Below, in pieces: positions 25,501 to 36,814 of a stretch of DNA of 64,000 bases. The DNA lies in the NCBI GenBank assembly GCA_025330725.1, contig JAIWND010000001.1:2052501-2116500 (forward strand). The letters are read 5' to 3'. The notes under the pieces were generated by a model. It did no database searches, was not told the origin of the DNA, and worked only from the letters and a program-made list of their open reading frames with translations. A program made the translations under genes and the position numbers. Source of the stretch: Chlamydoabsidia padenii (lineage: Eukaryota; Mucoromycota; Mucoromycetes; Mucorales; Cunninghamellaceae). Every line of letters starts with the position of its first letter. Position 1 is the first letter of the stretch.

Positions 25501-26654
25501 ACGATCTCAAAGCTGTGTGCATATATACAGTCAAATGGGTCTATATGAAGAAGCTGTCAATCTGGCATTGAAGGTATTAAAAAAAGGGGGAGAAGGAGGA
25601 GGTATTCTCATTATTGATATGCTTTTTATTTATAGAGTCATGATATTGAATTGGCTTGCATCAATGCTGATAAACCAGAAAACGATGATGTTCTAAGAAA
25701 GAAACTTTGGCTGACCATCGCAAAACAAGTGATTGGTGAAAACAAGGATATCAAAACGTAAGTTTAATGAATGTCTGTAAATCATATGCTCAACTTTATT
25801 GTTTATAGAGCCATGGCCTTTATGGCACAATGTGATCTGCTTCAAATTGACGATCTACTACCATTCTTCTCCGACTTTGTAACAATTGGTGACTTCAAGG
25901 ACGATATCTGCACAGCCTTGGAAGACTACAACAATGAAATAGAAGATGTCAAAATGGAAATGGATGAAGCCACGAAGAATGCGGACAACATTCGTGTAGA
26001 TATTAGGGATCTACGTAGCCGGTAAGGAAAAAATTATTATTATTATTATTATTGTATCGTTTGTATATTGACTTTGTTTTTATCATGATAGATTTGGTCT
26101 TGTGAATGCGGTGGAAAAATGTTATATCTGTCATCACCCTTTGCTCGGCCGCCAATTCTACATGTTCCCCTGTCAACATGCATTCCATGCTGAATGTATG
26201 ATCCAACGTGTAAGTTGCATCTGATCACATATACTTGATGCATCCACTCACATCTTTCTTAATTATGGGATAGATTACCAAATTCTTGCCACCACGAACA
26301 TTACGACGATTAGCACAATTAGAAGACGCATTGAACCCATCGACTCCAACCACAGCAGCAACAGTAAACAGTAACGGGATGATGATCGGGCCAACTTCAA
26401 AATGGATGTCTGCGGCAGCAGGAGTCATCTTTTCCGGCGATACCACCACCACCACCACCACGAACAACGCTACAACCATCGACACCACATCCAATACCAC
26501 TACTATGGCCGCAACAAGGGAACAACTGGAAGAAGAATTGGATGATATTGTGGCCAAAGAATGCGTGCTTTGTGGGGATACCATGATCAAATCTATTGAT
26601 CAACCTTTTTTGAATGATGAAGAAACAGATATAGTAAATGAATGGGCGATTTGA
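22526..26654 (+). CDS. VPS18: Vps18/Pep3, HOPS and CORVET core subunit with C-terminal RING
   Basis: Class C core subunit of the HOPS and CORVET tethering complexes, needed for endosome and vacuole fusion. About a dozen exons run from MSLIDDFMESSEIDH to a stop at 26654, near 1000 aa. The N-terminal beta-propeller part includes FVLDYVQFQLPAKIVDMAVANN, KLFFDPTGRHLIITT and GTKKGLIYETVLEP. It is followed by an alpha-solenoid with clathrin-repeat-like stretches (DVWKLYLDKKQYNTALQYC, VHIYSQMGLYEEAVNLALK, a coiled coil EIEDVKMEMDEATKNADNI). The C-terminal RING-H2 starts KCYICHHPLLGRQFYMFPCQH-FHAECM and closes with CVLCGDTMIKSI. A Thr/Ala-rich insert of about 70 aa (26330-26520) separates the two halves of the RING. 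Confidence 0.95.
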
Positions 26655-27154
26655 TGATACTTGCAATAAAAATCTTGTTTTTTATAATAAAAAAGCTTTT
26701 CTTTGTGTCTCTTTTAAATGATGGGTGGGATGGTAGAAGGGATGGAACCACAATTTGGGTACTCGAAGCGGGGATCTGAAAACGAATGTAACTCGCTGAC
26801 CAAATTTAGATTCTTTGGACCGAATAAGCTACTGTGCGGCAGCTTTATTCGAATACTCGTGTGTTACTCGTAAACCCCGTTTTATCTCCATGGGTTTAAA
26901 AGAAGTGTCTAACCGGGTAAAGAATAATATGGATGTCTTAATGCTCAATGCTCATATTGCTATGATATGGGAGGGCTGGTGATTCAGAAATATGTACCTT
27001 TCTATCAAACTGGAAATGAAAAAAAAGTCGGAGTCAAGCTGTCAAAAGTAAAGTTTATCGCCGTTTGAAATCTTCCACGTGGGGGATCTATTTATAACAA
27101 GGGATCATAAGAGTTATTGCTTCTTGTTGCACCTATTCGGGATATTTTTCCATA
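26655..27154. other. Intergenic region downstream of VPS18
   Basis: Noncoding DNA with AATAAA-type 3' signals near 26665-26690, a degenerate motif variant (GCGGGGATCTGAAA near 26769), a CACGTG E-box near 27077 and a TATA-like TATTTATAA near 27089, which would suit the small gene at 27155. No other gene is visible. Confidence 0.45.
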
Positions 27155-27466
27155 GTGTCTTTCTCTCTCATGTCCCTCACACTCCAATCGCACCCATCCA
27201 TGGATCATCCCTTGTTGAGGGTAGCCACCCCTAGGCTGATCAATGACACTTGGGCCAAGGAGGATGTGATCGTATGTATCACTCAAGATCGATTCTGTTT
27301 TCACCGAAAAAATGAATTCGACATCATGGCCCGGCCTTTTCATCAATCCAATAGTTCATTGATTCGATCCTTGGTTCAAACCATCAGAAGAGAATGGTGG
27401 CGTTTCTGGTATCGCCATCGGTATATCTATCCTGTCATTATCCGTCAGTCGAAAAAAACAGCATGA
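27155..27466 (+). CDS. Small hypothetical protein
   Basis: Unrecognised single-exon frame of up to 103 aa (MSFSLMSLTLQSHPSMDHPLL...). In-frame Met codons at 27170 and 27200 are alternative starts. The C-terminal third is strongly basic and aromatic (VQTIRREWWRFWYRHRYIY), like a membrane-proximal or nucleic-acid-binding amphipathic helix. A TATA-like element lies about 65 bp upstream. The overlapping minus-strand frame 27092-27346 has no better features. Coding status is uncertain. Confidence 0.4.
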   Translation: MSFSLMSLTLQSHPSMDHPLLRVATPRLINDTWAKEDVIVCITQDRFCFHRKNEFDIMARPFHQSNSSLIRSLVQTIRREWWRFWYRHRYIYPVIIRQSKKTA

Positions 27467-27998
27467 CGGGCAGGTTCTTTTTTTTTTTTTTTTCCATGTT
27501 CTAAAAAAGGAACTTGTCGGGGATTTCACTAGCTCACTTTCCTCCTTCATTCTTTCATCCTCTTTCTTCATTAAACTATCCTTCTCTCCACCCCTTTTTC
27601 TTTTTTTCAAAAAACAAAACTTTACTCCTTTTATCATCCACATATGGCTATTTATATCTAGGAAAGTTTTCATATCTTTTTAAGCTTGAGGACCGGAGAA
27701 AATCTCGGTAGACTAGAAAGACACATTCATATGATCTAGTGCATATGTATCAACGGCACGTTTTTCGTCTTGGTTCTGAAGAGACTATTTATAATATCTC
27801 TTTGATACACTCTATCTGTTTTGAGGGAAAAAGATGCAAAGCGGGATTTGAAGCATCGGCGGACTTTTGATTGGATGGTCATTTTATGCATGAACAACAA
27901 GAGAATGGCTAGCGAGAGAAAAATAAAGGAGGTAATTTTGTCTATAAAAACTAGTCCTTATTTTTCTCCATCTCCATTCTTTTTCTTTTACCCTCGAA
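27467..27998. other. Intergenic region with motif copy and TATA box
   Basis: Noncoding DNA containing a T16 run (27478-27493), an exact copy of the 12-base motif (GCGGGATTTGAA, 27841-27852) and a TATA-like TCTATAAAAACT near 27938. The last two lie about 150 and 60 bp upstream of the next start codon. Confidence 0.5.
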
Positions 27999-28325
27999 AT
28001 GGTTTCCTTCACTCGGACGTGGCACAAATTGACCAAACAACTCAAGAGAAAACGATCACTTCAATCGCATGAATCTTCAAAGTCTGTTCGGTTTTACGAC
28101 ATCGATACGGTGTTTTATACCCACAGCTCTATAGAATATGATCGTACCCCGACAGCTGAATCGAACGAAGAGGATGATACAGATGATAGTGATGATGATA
28201 CCTTGCCCTCTTCACCGACAAACAGTATCTTTACCCATTCTGCTTTTTTAACCAGCACCTGTTTTGAAGAAAAAGCCTTGGTATTAGATGATCATTCTCT
28301 CAGTTGGGAGAATGGTTCAGGTTAG
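27999..28325 (+). CDS. Small conserved-looking protein with SVRF and THS-EYDR motifs
   Basis: Single-exon 108-aa protein of unknown function. A basic N-terminus (RTWHKLTKQLKRKRSLQ) is followed by KSVRFYDIDTVFYTHSSIEYDRTP. This core resembles short fungal proteins with a VxF...THS..EYDR signature, and SVRF could act as a PP1-docking RVxF-like site. Then comes an acidic stretch (EEDDTDDSDDD) and a Ser/Thr-rich tail. A TATA box lies about 60 bp upstream, and a motif copy at 27841. The family name is not known to me; the functional reading is inference only. Confidence 0.65.
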   Translation: MVSFTRTWHKLTKQLKRKRSLQSHESSKSVRFYDIDTVFYTHSSIEYDRTPTAESNEEDDTDDSDDDTLPSSPTNSIFTHSAFLTSTCFEEKALVLDDHSLSWENGSG

Positions 28326-28868
28326 GGCTGATGCATGCATCTCCTCTAAACAAAAGCAAAAAGTCGAATGATTCTTCAAACGCGGGGGGTCATCATCTGC
28401 TATTCCCCTATTGCCCACATTAGGAACTCAACTCTTTTGTATCATATATAATCCTCTATTAATCATTTTTAATGCCCGACCGTACCCCCATTAACTTTTG
28501 TATCATTTTTTCTGACCATCTGCTTATCACTTGGCCAATGTTTTTTACTTTATGCAATAAATAATTTTTATGATCCATAAAAGGAGAAACTACTTTTTTG
28601 TTGCTGATGGAAGATCTGCCCCCCTTTTTTGTTTAGTATGCTTGATCAGTTGACACAAAGACAGGTATCATAACAACAACCTGTCCATCCCCCCCATACG
28701 AATGCACATATCATCCCTACAGTTAGCTGGTTGGAATAAGCACCATGCATCTTTGTTTATTGTCATCAATCCATGTCGTCCACCCATATAATAAATCTAC
28801 ATACACAAATCATCCTGTTTTATTGGAGCCCTTTATAAAAATACATATTGTAATACACTATACTATAA
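28326..28868. other. Convergent intergenic region
   Basis: Noncoding 3' flanks of the small protein gene (plus) and the kinase gene (minus). Several AATAAA signals are present (for example near 28556 and 28790). No gene is visible. Confidence 0.5.
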
Positions 28869-31800
28869 TCATTTTCGATATTGTTCCAGTTCCAGCCGTA
28901 GTTCTTCGTTTTCCTTGACCAGTCGATCCCGTTCACATTTAGAGACCGCTAATAACTTTTGCAAATGATCCACCGTTTCTTGTAATCCTGCGGGTTGCCT
29001 ATGTGTAAACAAAGAATTAATTGATAAACCTGTTTTCTTAAATAATAATAATAAAAAAAAAAAAACCTGCAAGTAAAAAACCTTCTTACCTTTGTTGTTG
29101 ATCTTGCTGTTGACCTGAATCCAAACGACGTTTAGGAGAAGAATCAGAGATGGATACCGCACGACTTCTTGGAGGAGAGAGTTGAGTCATCATGTCTTGT
29201 AATACACTTTTTTGCGCCTCCATTTGTTTCAACAAGAGTTCCATTTGAGGGTACAATGCATGTTGATCAACCGGATTGCTGACAGAGTAATGACGCGCTG
29301 AATCGAGTGTACTGCCATCTGTGGATGAGGAGGTGGAGGATCGACCTGTCAATTCGAATCGTCCAATCTTTCGTGCATCTTCTTTGGCTTCGTTGTTGCT
29401 GGTTTTTTCTACCGAGAATCGACCGAGTTTTTGTGGCTGAAGAGAAGATTGGGACGATTCGCGTGATATACTGATTGGTGTAAATGATTGTTGTTGTTCT
29501 CCTGTTACCATGGTGGCTGTCGTTAAGGTGTTTGATGATGGATGTTGCACCTCAAATCTTGATTTTCGTTCTACCAGGAAAAAAACATAAAGTCAGTAAA
29601 ACATGTATAGACCTCTTTTTCTTCATCACTTACCACAAATACAGTCATAGCTTGATACACGAGACAGTGGAGATAATGGCGAGTCTCCATTGACGCCAGT
29701 ATATCGACTTGAAGATGCTGTCAGTATAGAGTCATGAGTACGATCGTATTCGGCACCAGAGAATTGGACAGAGTATCGATGTTGACGACCTTCTTTGTTG
29801 GACGAGGAGGAGCCATAAGAGATGTAATCAGTATTATCATTGGATGGCAGCATGATGGAGTTCGGAGTAGTGCCCCCAGGTTCCAGATCTTCAACAATGA
29901 ATCTTGATTTCTTGGTAGGAGCTGTTGTATCACTGTTGTCGGGTAAAGTGTTTGGATGGATGTAAACATCAGAGATCGAAGGTGATTTGGATCGTACAGA
30001 TGTGCTGTTATCACGAACAACAACTTCACCAAATGTAATTCGTCGTTTAGTTTGCTGTGAGGATGAAGGTGGTGGTGGTGGTGGTGGTGTTGTTACAACA
30101 TGTGGTTTATTCATTTGTTGCTGCTGATCGATTTCTTGGAATGTTTGGTCCATTTGTTGTTTAGCATCCGGGGTATCATCAAAATCCCAATGGTCAGTTG
30201 ATTCGTAGGAGATTCGTTTTTCAGGCATTTTCCTTCGAGGCCGTTGATCGACGGGATTTATATGGCTGAGGACAGATTTACATAGGTACTCCTTTTTCTT
30301 GGCCTGCTTGAAGAATGGGTGTTGCAAAAGTTTTTCAGCAGATGGCCTAAATTATAAAAATCATGTGACAAGTAATATATAATAAGTAATGGAATACAGG
30401 GAATTCTTTTCTGTCCAATACATACCGATTACTTGGATTTTTCTGTAAACAGAGGTCAATCATTTCCTTGAAGAGTTTTGAGTATTTGTGCTTTGTATGA
30501 TCAAGATCCAGAGTGGGTGATGCATTGGAAAGGGTTAACTTGAGGACCTAGTTAAAAAAAAAAAAAAAAAAAAAAAAAAAGCAAACAATTGGAGTTAGAG
30601 AGGGACCATATGATTAATATATTATCATCTAGTTTACTTACCTTCATAGGTGGGTATTTCGCATAGGGCGCATGTCCAGTGGCAAGTTCGATGGAAGTTA
30701 TACCAAAGCTCCATATATCCGCCTTGTAATCATAGCCATCTTGTTCCATGACTTCAGGTGCCATCCAGCAAGGCTAAAAAAGGGAATGATGATTAAAAAA
30801 AAAAGTGAAGGAGGAAAGACATGATGTAGTAACTTACAGTTCCAACAAATGTCTTTCGCACATCACCCTTTTCAGTCAAGGAGCTGGATACACCAAAATC
30901 AGCAAGCAGCACAGTCCCCTGATCATCCATTAACAAGTTCCCAGCCTTGACATCACGATGAATATGACCATTATTGTGCAAATAGACCAGTCCTTCCAAT
31001 GCTTGTTTCAAAATAGTAGTAATTACCATTTCTTCAAATCCATCCTTAAAATTGGTCTTCATTATATCAAGACATGATCCTATTTGTATTATAATTAACA
31101 TATTAGTACGACATACTTTCAAATTTTATATTTTTCTTATCTTTTACCAAATGCCAAGTAGGGAGTGATGATGTATAGTTTTGATCCATTCACAAAGGAA
31201 CCATGTACTTTTAAAACATTTGGATGTTTTGATAGAGCCATCAATGCCGTTTCCCTCTAGTTAAATAGAAATAGAATGCAGTTAGTATACACTGTCTTTT
31301 ATTTTTATTTTTTATCTTTATCATGTACTTACCCTTAATTCATCGATTTGATTCCTTTCAAACATATCAAGATCAATCACTTTAAGAGCAACCATTTTTT
31401 TCATAGGCAAATAGATAGCATTATAGACGATGGCTGAAGATCCATAGCCTAAAAGAAAGAAAGAAAAAGTGTTTAGTATTCACCCTCTCCCACCACATTA
31501 TCATTTGGATCAAGTTACCTATAGGTTCCTTGATATCAAAGTCATCAATATTGATAGTCCAGTTGGTTTCAGAGACTTGAGACAAGGACGTGGCAGACGC
31601 GTTAGTGAGAGGCGAGAAGAGAGGTGTTGTGGTGGTGTCAAAAGGAGTATATGGAGGAGATTGAGCATCTCCCGCCATCACATTGGAAGGATCAACATCG
31701 TGGACAGCCAAAGCAGATAACTTGAGATGCAAAGCTTCAGAGATACCGGATGCCGCTCGTTTAGCCTTCATACTGTGTGTGGCGGAAGAAGGACGACGAG

Positions 31801-32053
31801 AAGGTGAAGGTGAAGGTGAAGAAGAAGGAATCATCATGGACTTGATGATACTTCCAGCACGTGATCGAGAGAAGGCTGATGTTGTGGTACCACCTAGCGA
31901 TTGTTGTTGTGAGGCGGTCAAAGCAAAAGAAGAATCAAGAGTTGGCTGAGTTGTTGGTGTCGATGTTTTCAACATTGATAAAGGATTTTGTAGACTTGGC
32001 TGTGACATTATGGAAGAAGGATGGTGGTATCCACGATGAAGCTTGTAGACCAA
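28869..32053 (-). CDS. GCK/Ste20-family protein kinase with RFxV-repeat tail
   Basis: Ser/Thr kinase of the Ste20/germinal-centre family, closest in style to the Fray/OSR1/SPAK group. The start is Met at 32053 or, more likely, [10 protein letters not shown] at 32008. An N-terminal Ser/Thr/Pro-rich region of about 150 aa precedes the kinase domain, which opens at [23 protein letters not shown] (split by an intron). It continues VALKVIDLD (Lys), [15 protein letters not shown] (catalytic loop), LADFGVSS (DFG), [33 protein letters not shown] and HPFFKQA. The tail carries four RF-containing motifs (SRFIVED, SRFEVQH, GRFSVEK, GRFELTG) and ends in a coiled coil ([20 protein letters not shown]). No CCT domain is visible. 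A 29-nt A tract (about 30552-30580) lies in one intron. Confidence 0.92.
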
Positions 32054-32797
32054 AAGTTCATACGAGGTGACCTCAGTTTTAACAAAGTGTGTTAATAATA
32101 AAAAATAAAAATAAAGGTGAAGAGAAAAGGAAAAAGTGAAGCATTCAAAACCTGAAATAAATAAATCGTCTGGGAGCGGGGTTGGAAAAAGGCACCGCCT
32201 TCCCCAGTATGGATCTTATGGTAACACTATTACAAAATCTGACCCCTCTGAGTTGACAATTCTTTTTACCCTTTCACAGTTCGGATATGTGTATCTTGAA
32301 AAGTTTATTTTTGACCCCAGTAATGGTAGTAAAAATAAAAGAGGGACCTGGGGGGGGGACATGAGAAAGTCGGGTGCCACCATAAGTAAAGGGATCATAT
32401 CAAAAACGATGAGAGTTAATCACAGCCGAGCTAATGCACTATAACTCCCTCTCCTTATTTAGACTACACTATAGGACTATCTTTCTCTTTCCATCGAGTC
32501 TAGATGTACGCTTTCATTTCACTTTAATTAACCAGGAAGGGTCTTTTCGAACATGAGTATGTCATAGATGGATCACTTCATTTATTGATTTGTGAAAATA
32601 AGCCAATAGTATGAGAGGTCATCGTGGGTAGGTTGTCAAATTTTTTGATTGGTCAAAAGGCTAAACTGGGCCCGAATTCCCGGTGACAGCTAATGCGCGG
32701 AATCTGAAAAGTAAAAATTTACTCTTGCTTGTTAAAAGGCCGGGTAACTTTATCATCTTTTCTTTCCTCTTTCTTTAACTTTTATAATTTATACAAC
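32054..32797. other. Divergent intergenic region before RPS4
   Basis: Promoter region shared by the kinase (minus) and RPS4 (plus). It has a G9 run near 32350, GCGCGGAATCTGAAAAG near 32695 (a weak relative of the 12-base motif), and a pyrimidine-rich stretch (CTTTTCTTTCCTCTTTCTTT) directly upstream of the RPS4 start, typical of ribosomal protein genes. No gene is supported. Confidence 0.5.
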
Positions 32798-34081
32798 ATG
32801 GTAAGTGAAACGTAAAAATAGAAAGATTTTCTTTTAATTGACTTTGAAGAAAAGAAGATGGATGGATGAATGGATGGATGAATGGATGGATGGATGGATG
32901 AATGGATGGATGGATGCTAACTTCTTTTTATCACATAGGGTCGTGGTCCTAAGAAGCACATGAAGCGATTGGCAGCTCCTAAGCATTGGATGTTGGACAA
33001 ACTTTTGGGTAAGTCATCTTAACAAGGTCATTATCGATATGTGATATTTGGGGATGAAATACAAAAATTTATAGTCAAGCTCAACAATCCGAGTAATTTA
33101 TGGTGACGAGAAGATTTTTTTTTAACAAACTTACTGATACAATCACATATCGATAAAAGATCCATCACAATCAACTATGTTAAACGTTTTACTAAACTGT
33201 TTATTCTTCTATAGGTTCTTATGCCCCCAAGCCCAGCTCCGGTCCTCACAAGACTCGTGAATGTTTACCTTTAATCATCTTCATCCGTAACCGTCTCAAG
33301 TACGCCCTCAATGGTCGTGAAGTCACCAGCATTTTGATGCAACGTTTGGTCAAGGTCGATAACAAGGTCCGTACTGACTCTACCTTCCCTGCTGGTTATA
33401 TGGGTAAGAACAACAGAAAAAAAAGAGGGGACTTGGATTTGTGTGTGTGTGTATACGATTTAGATATATTGGATACTGATTGGTTGAGGCTTTGACGAAC
33501 TCCGGATGATATTTTCATTCCATGTCATTTGATTTGGTTGATTGACAGATGTCATCTCCATTGAAAAGACTGGTGAAAACTTCCGTCTCGTCTATGACAC
33601 TAAAGGTCGCTTCGCCATTCACCGCATCACTGATGAAGAAGCCAAGTACAAGCTCTGCAAGGTCCGCAAGGTGATGGTTGGTGCCAAGGGTATCCCTTAC
33701 ATTGTTACTCATGATGGTCGTACTATCCGCTATCCTGATCCTTTGATCAAGGTCAACGATACTATCCGTTTTGATTTGGAAAACAACAAGATTCTCGACT
33801 TTGTCAAGTTTGAAGTGGGTAATGTCGCCATGGTCACTGGTGGTCGTAACGTCGGTCGTGTTGGTACCATTGTCCACCGTGAACGTCATATTGGTGGTTT
33901 CGAAATCGTCCACGTCAAGGATTCTTTGGATCGTACCTTTGCCACTCGTATCTCCAACGTCTTTGTTATCGGTCAAGGTACCAAGCCCTGGATCTCTCTT
34001 CCCAAGGGTAAGGGTATCAAGTTGACTATTGCCGAAGAACGTGATCGCAGACGTGCTGCTGCTGCTGCTGCTGCCAACTAG
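32798..34081 (+). CDS. RPS4: 40S ribosomal protein eS4 (RPS4)
   Basis: Small-subunit ribosomal protein, 264 aa. Four coding exons: 32798-32800 (only the ATG), 32939-33008, 33215-33403, 33549-34081. The frame closes exactly. The sequence begins [25 protein letters not shown]. The S4 RNA-binding and KOW regions follow ([83 protein letters not shown]). It ends [10 protein letters not shown]. The first intron splits directly after the start codon and carries a GGAT microsatellite. The second intron holds a C/D snoRNA candidate. Codon use (CGT, AAG, GGT) is strongly biased, as expected of a highly expressed gene. Confidence 0.98.
32857..32916 (+). repeat. GGAT/GAAT tetranucleotide repeat in RPS4 intron 1
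   Basis: About 60 bp of GATGGATG units interspersed with GAATG, within the first intron. The sense strand reads GGAT, as does the related repeat in RPS3 intron 1. Confidence 0.9.
33032..33155 (+). ncRNA. Candidate intronic C/D box snoRNA in RPS4 intron 2
   Basis: A perfect 14-bp terminal stem (TATCGATATGTGAT at 33032-33045, ATCACATATCGATA at 33142-33155) encloses C-like GGGATGA (33051-33057), D'-like CCGA (33089-33092), C'-like GTGACGA (33103-33109) and a D box CTGA (33134-33137). C to D spans 87 nt, typical of this class. The 14 nt before D' (AGTCAAGCTCAACA, 33073-33086) are complementary to UGUUGAGCUUGACU, which I recall as a conserved segment of eukaryotic 25S/28S rRNA. The D'+5 rule would place 2'-O-methylation on the second U of UGU. 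Position in a ribosomal protein intron supports this. The C and D' boxes each deviate by one base. Confidence 0.65.
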
Positions 34082-35002
34082 ATTTATATCCCCCCTCCAT
34101 CTCATTATTTTTAGTTAGTGGAACACATTCTCACCAAATAAACCTTTGTCATATTTTTTAATAAACAATCTGTATATATTTTAGCCTTTTTCTGTATGTT
34201 GGATGGTCTTGTATGTTTTAAAGATGTTAGTTTCAATCCCACCCATCTGTCTTTGGTACTTGTGGGTGAAGAATCTACTTTCAAAGTACTGGTCCCAAGT
34301 GCCATAGAACTTGTAGACAAAACTAAACTATTAAAACATAGTATTAATGTATATATGATGACTAACTTTATTAATTATTAAACACTTTATACCCTATTAA
34401 CTAATAAAAATGTCTATACTAATAAAAAGTCTATATTATAAGAGTCTATTACCACTAGAAGAAAGGATACCCATTTGGGTTTTGATGTTGTCAAATTGTG
34501 CATCATAAAAAGGTCATTGCCGAGTCTAGTCCCGTGGCGTTTTTTTTTTTCCTTGACAGAGAAACATCGAGTTGGTATATTCCGTAATGTAACGAAGTAT
34601 TTCATTTTGTGTTTTGTTGTAGTAGCATAGTCCATCATAAAGTCATCATTACCGAGCCCATTCCCAAAACGTATTTTGCCAAGCCAAGAAACATCTTTTT
34701 GTTGAATTCCGTAATGTAAAGAGTGGATGGAGATGTCAGTGTTTCATTCAAGAGTATAAGTTTTGTGTTAGAATAACTCCAAAGATAAGAAAGGTACAGA
34801 GGATTTAGCTTCAGTTCTGTGGTATGAATTATAAAGGGGAAAAAAAATACAAAAAGAAAAAGAAAAGAGAAGTGGCGCTGGTTCAATATTGAAATCCCGA
34901 ATTGGGTTTTGCATGATTATCGAAAACCAAGTGTTGTCTCATGTATACAATAGGTTTTTTTATTATCCAAAGAAATATCAAAACCACCCTATGGATACTA
35001 AA
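34082..35002. other. Intergenic region with a diverged tandem duplication
   Basis: About 0.9 kb of noncoding DNA between convergent RPS4 and UGT genes. RPS4 3' signals (AATAAA near 34137) lie at the left. The centre holds two diverged tandem copies (34501-34616, 34633-34771). A partial motif GAAATCCCGAA lies near 34891. No gene is supported. Confidence 0.5.
34501..34771. repeat. Diverged tandem duplication, two units of about 135 bp
   Basis: Unit 1 (34501-34616) and unit 2 (34633-34771) share, in order, CATCATAAA, TCATTGCCGAG/TCATTACCGAG, TAGTCCC/CATTCCC, GAAACATC, a near-perfect ATTCCGTAATGTAA block, TTTCATT and TTTTGTGTT. Spacers differ by small indels. No coding capacity is evident. Confidence 0.75.
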
Positions 35003-36814
35003 CTAAAGAGTTTTAAGTTTCTTGGATAATTGTAACTGGCAAATCAGTTTGCTTCCCGACCACACTAGTCCCAGCATGCCGAACCAAACAATAACGATCA
35101 GATCGAGGTACATCTTTTTATACCACACGATAGAGTCACCCACATCAACACGATGAGAAATCATTCCATCAATGGCCCCAAACAATATTTCTTCCAACAA
35201 ATCTGCTCCTCGTTGAACGGCATGAAGGGACCGGATTTGTACAATGTGGCCATAATGGTCGACATTCCTCCGAATGACAGGATCAGTCAGCACACGATGA
35301 ATGCGTTCATTCAAGTCATAATACGTCGCATCACTATAAACCATCCCCGCTGTATTTATAGCCTCACCGATCCTTTGACGACGAACCATGCGTGCGGTCA
35401 ACGGCTGATCACCAAAAAAGGGGTAGACAAACAAAGGCACCTTGCTGAACAGACTTTCATGAACCGATCCTGCTCCCCCATGAGTGACAAATAGAACCAC
35501 CGAAGGATGCTGAAGGACAGCGAATTGCGGTGCCCAGCCGGTGACGAGCATGGATGAAGATAAAGTCGATTGGGGAGTCGGGTGAGACGCCATGGTCGCC
35601 CACAGAATCCCATCCAGAATGCCCAGATCGACCTGGTGAGTAAGAGACCGGGCAAGAAACTCGGTATCTTTCTCTGTTGGTACTGCATGTTGTCCAAATG
35701 CAACATAGGCTACTCGTCGATGCGTGGCTAAAAAATCGGCGAGATCGGTACTCAAATTGGCATAGTGAGGTCGCAGGATGGGTCCTACCATTTCTGCTAA
35801 TGGTCCCATAGGTCGGGCGGGTTCTATCCCAAACATATTGTTGATCAATTTGAATGCGTGATTTGTATTTCCATGGTGGTAAAGGTCAGTCATCGGGAAG
35901 AGGCCACGTTGTTTCTGGAATGCATGCGCAGGTAGACCAAGTCGACTGATTTGGAAAGGAATGTACCACGTGTTGAAATGATGATGAAGACGTTCCCAGA
36001 TAGTCATTGTTTCAATGGTTGGATGTCCTAGAGATGGAACTACGGTATTGACATAGCTTGTGCTTGTATCTTGTCGATTACAAAGGGAGAGAAAACAGGG
36101 GTGAGAAACGCGGGATTTGAATTTTCTTTTTCTTTTTACCTGGAGTGTATGACAAGGTGGAGGTGATCACCAGTGGAATCTCTGCTTTTGTAGTAGCGTC
36201 TATACATGCTAATGCGAATAAATCACAGAGCATCATATCCACTTTTTCATCCTTAATAATTTTTTCAAACTCCAAGTATTCTATTTCAAAAGAAGAAAAT
36301 CATGCATGGTCAGTTTACAGATATTTCAAATCCCGCATCAGGAAACAGGGGGGGAGACTCGCCATTTGAATAGTTACTGAGAAGGGATGGGAATAGAGCA
36401 TGGATAAATAGATTAGAACTAGGTAACATATGTTGTGTATAATTCCTTGGATCCGCTTGCTTCGTTCTCTTGGCTAAAAAGTTGAGATCACCACCGATTG
36501 CTCTTGTTTGAATATCGGGATAATCATCAGCAAAACGAATAGAATCACCCTATTTGACATGGTCAGTAACGAAGTGATCCTTATTTTTTTTTTCTTCTTA
36601 CTCTAGTATACATTGTAGTTTGATGGCCTCGAGTGTGCAAGTCTTGAAGGATTTCTAAAACCCAATGGTAATGAGAAGAACCCCCGCCGACAGCTGCAAA
36701 ACCAATGATTTTAGGTGATCTGAAATCTGTTCGAGGTGTTATGACAGAAGACTTTGCTTGAATCACCTGATTGAATAATATAAAAAACAAGCCCAAGATT
36801 AAGAAAGTGTTCAT
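35003..36814 (-). CDS. ER-anchored UDP-glycosyltransferase
   Basis: GT1-family glycosyltransferase transferring sugar from a UDP-sugar to a lipid or xenobiotic. Four exons; the last, 36073-35003, is the largest. The N-terminus MNTFLILGLFFILFNQVIQA is a signal peptide, followed by KIIGFAAVGGGSSHYHWVLEIL. The donor-binding part has VTGWAPQFAVLQHPSVVLFV, then THGGAGSVHESLFSKVP and LFVYPFFGDQPLTARMVRRQ. A C-terminal TM segment (LDLIVIVWFGMLGLVW) precedes a short basic tail ending KKLKTL. This fits a KxKxx ER-retrieval signal (Lys at -3 and -5), like animal UGTs. Two introns carry exact copies of the 12-base motif (36110, 36325). The acceptor is unknown. Confidence 0.88.

Noticed and set aside
34111..34886. 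Short frames between RPS4 and the UGT gene
   Set aside because: They run through the RPS4 3' region and the tandem duplication; composition is AT-rich noncoding.
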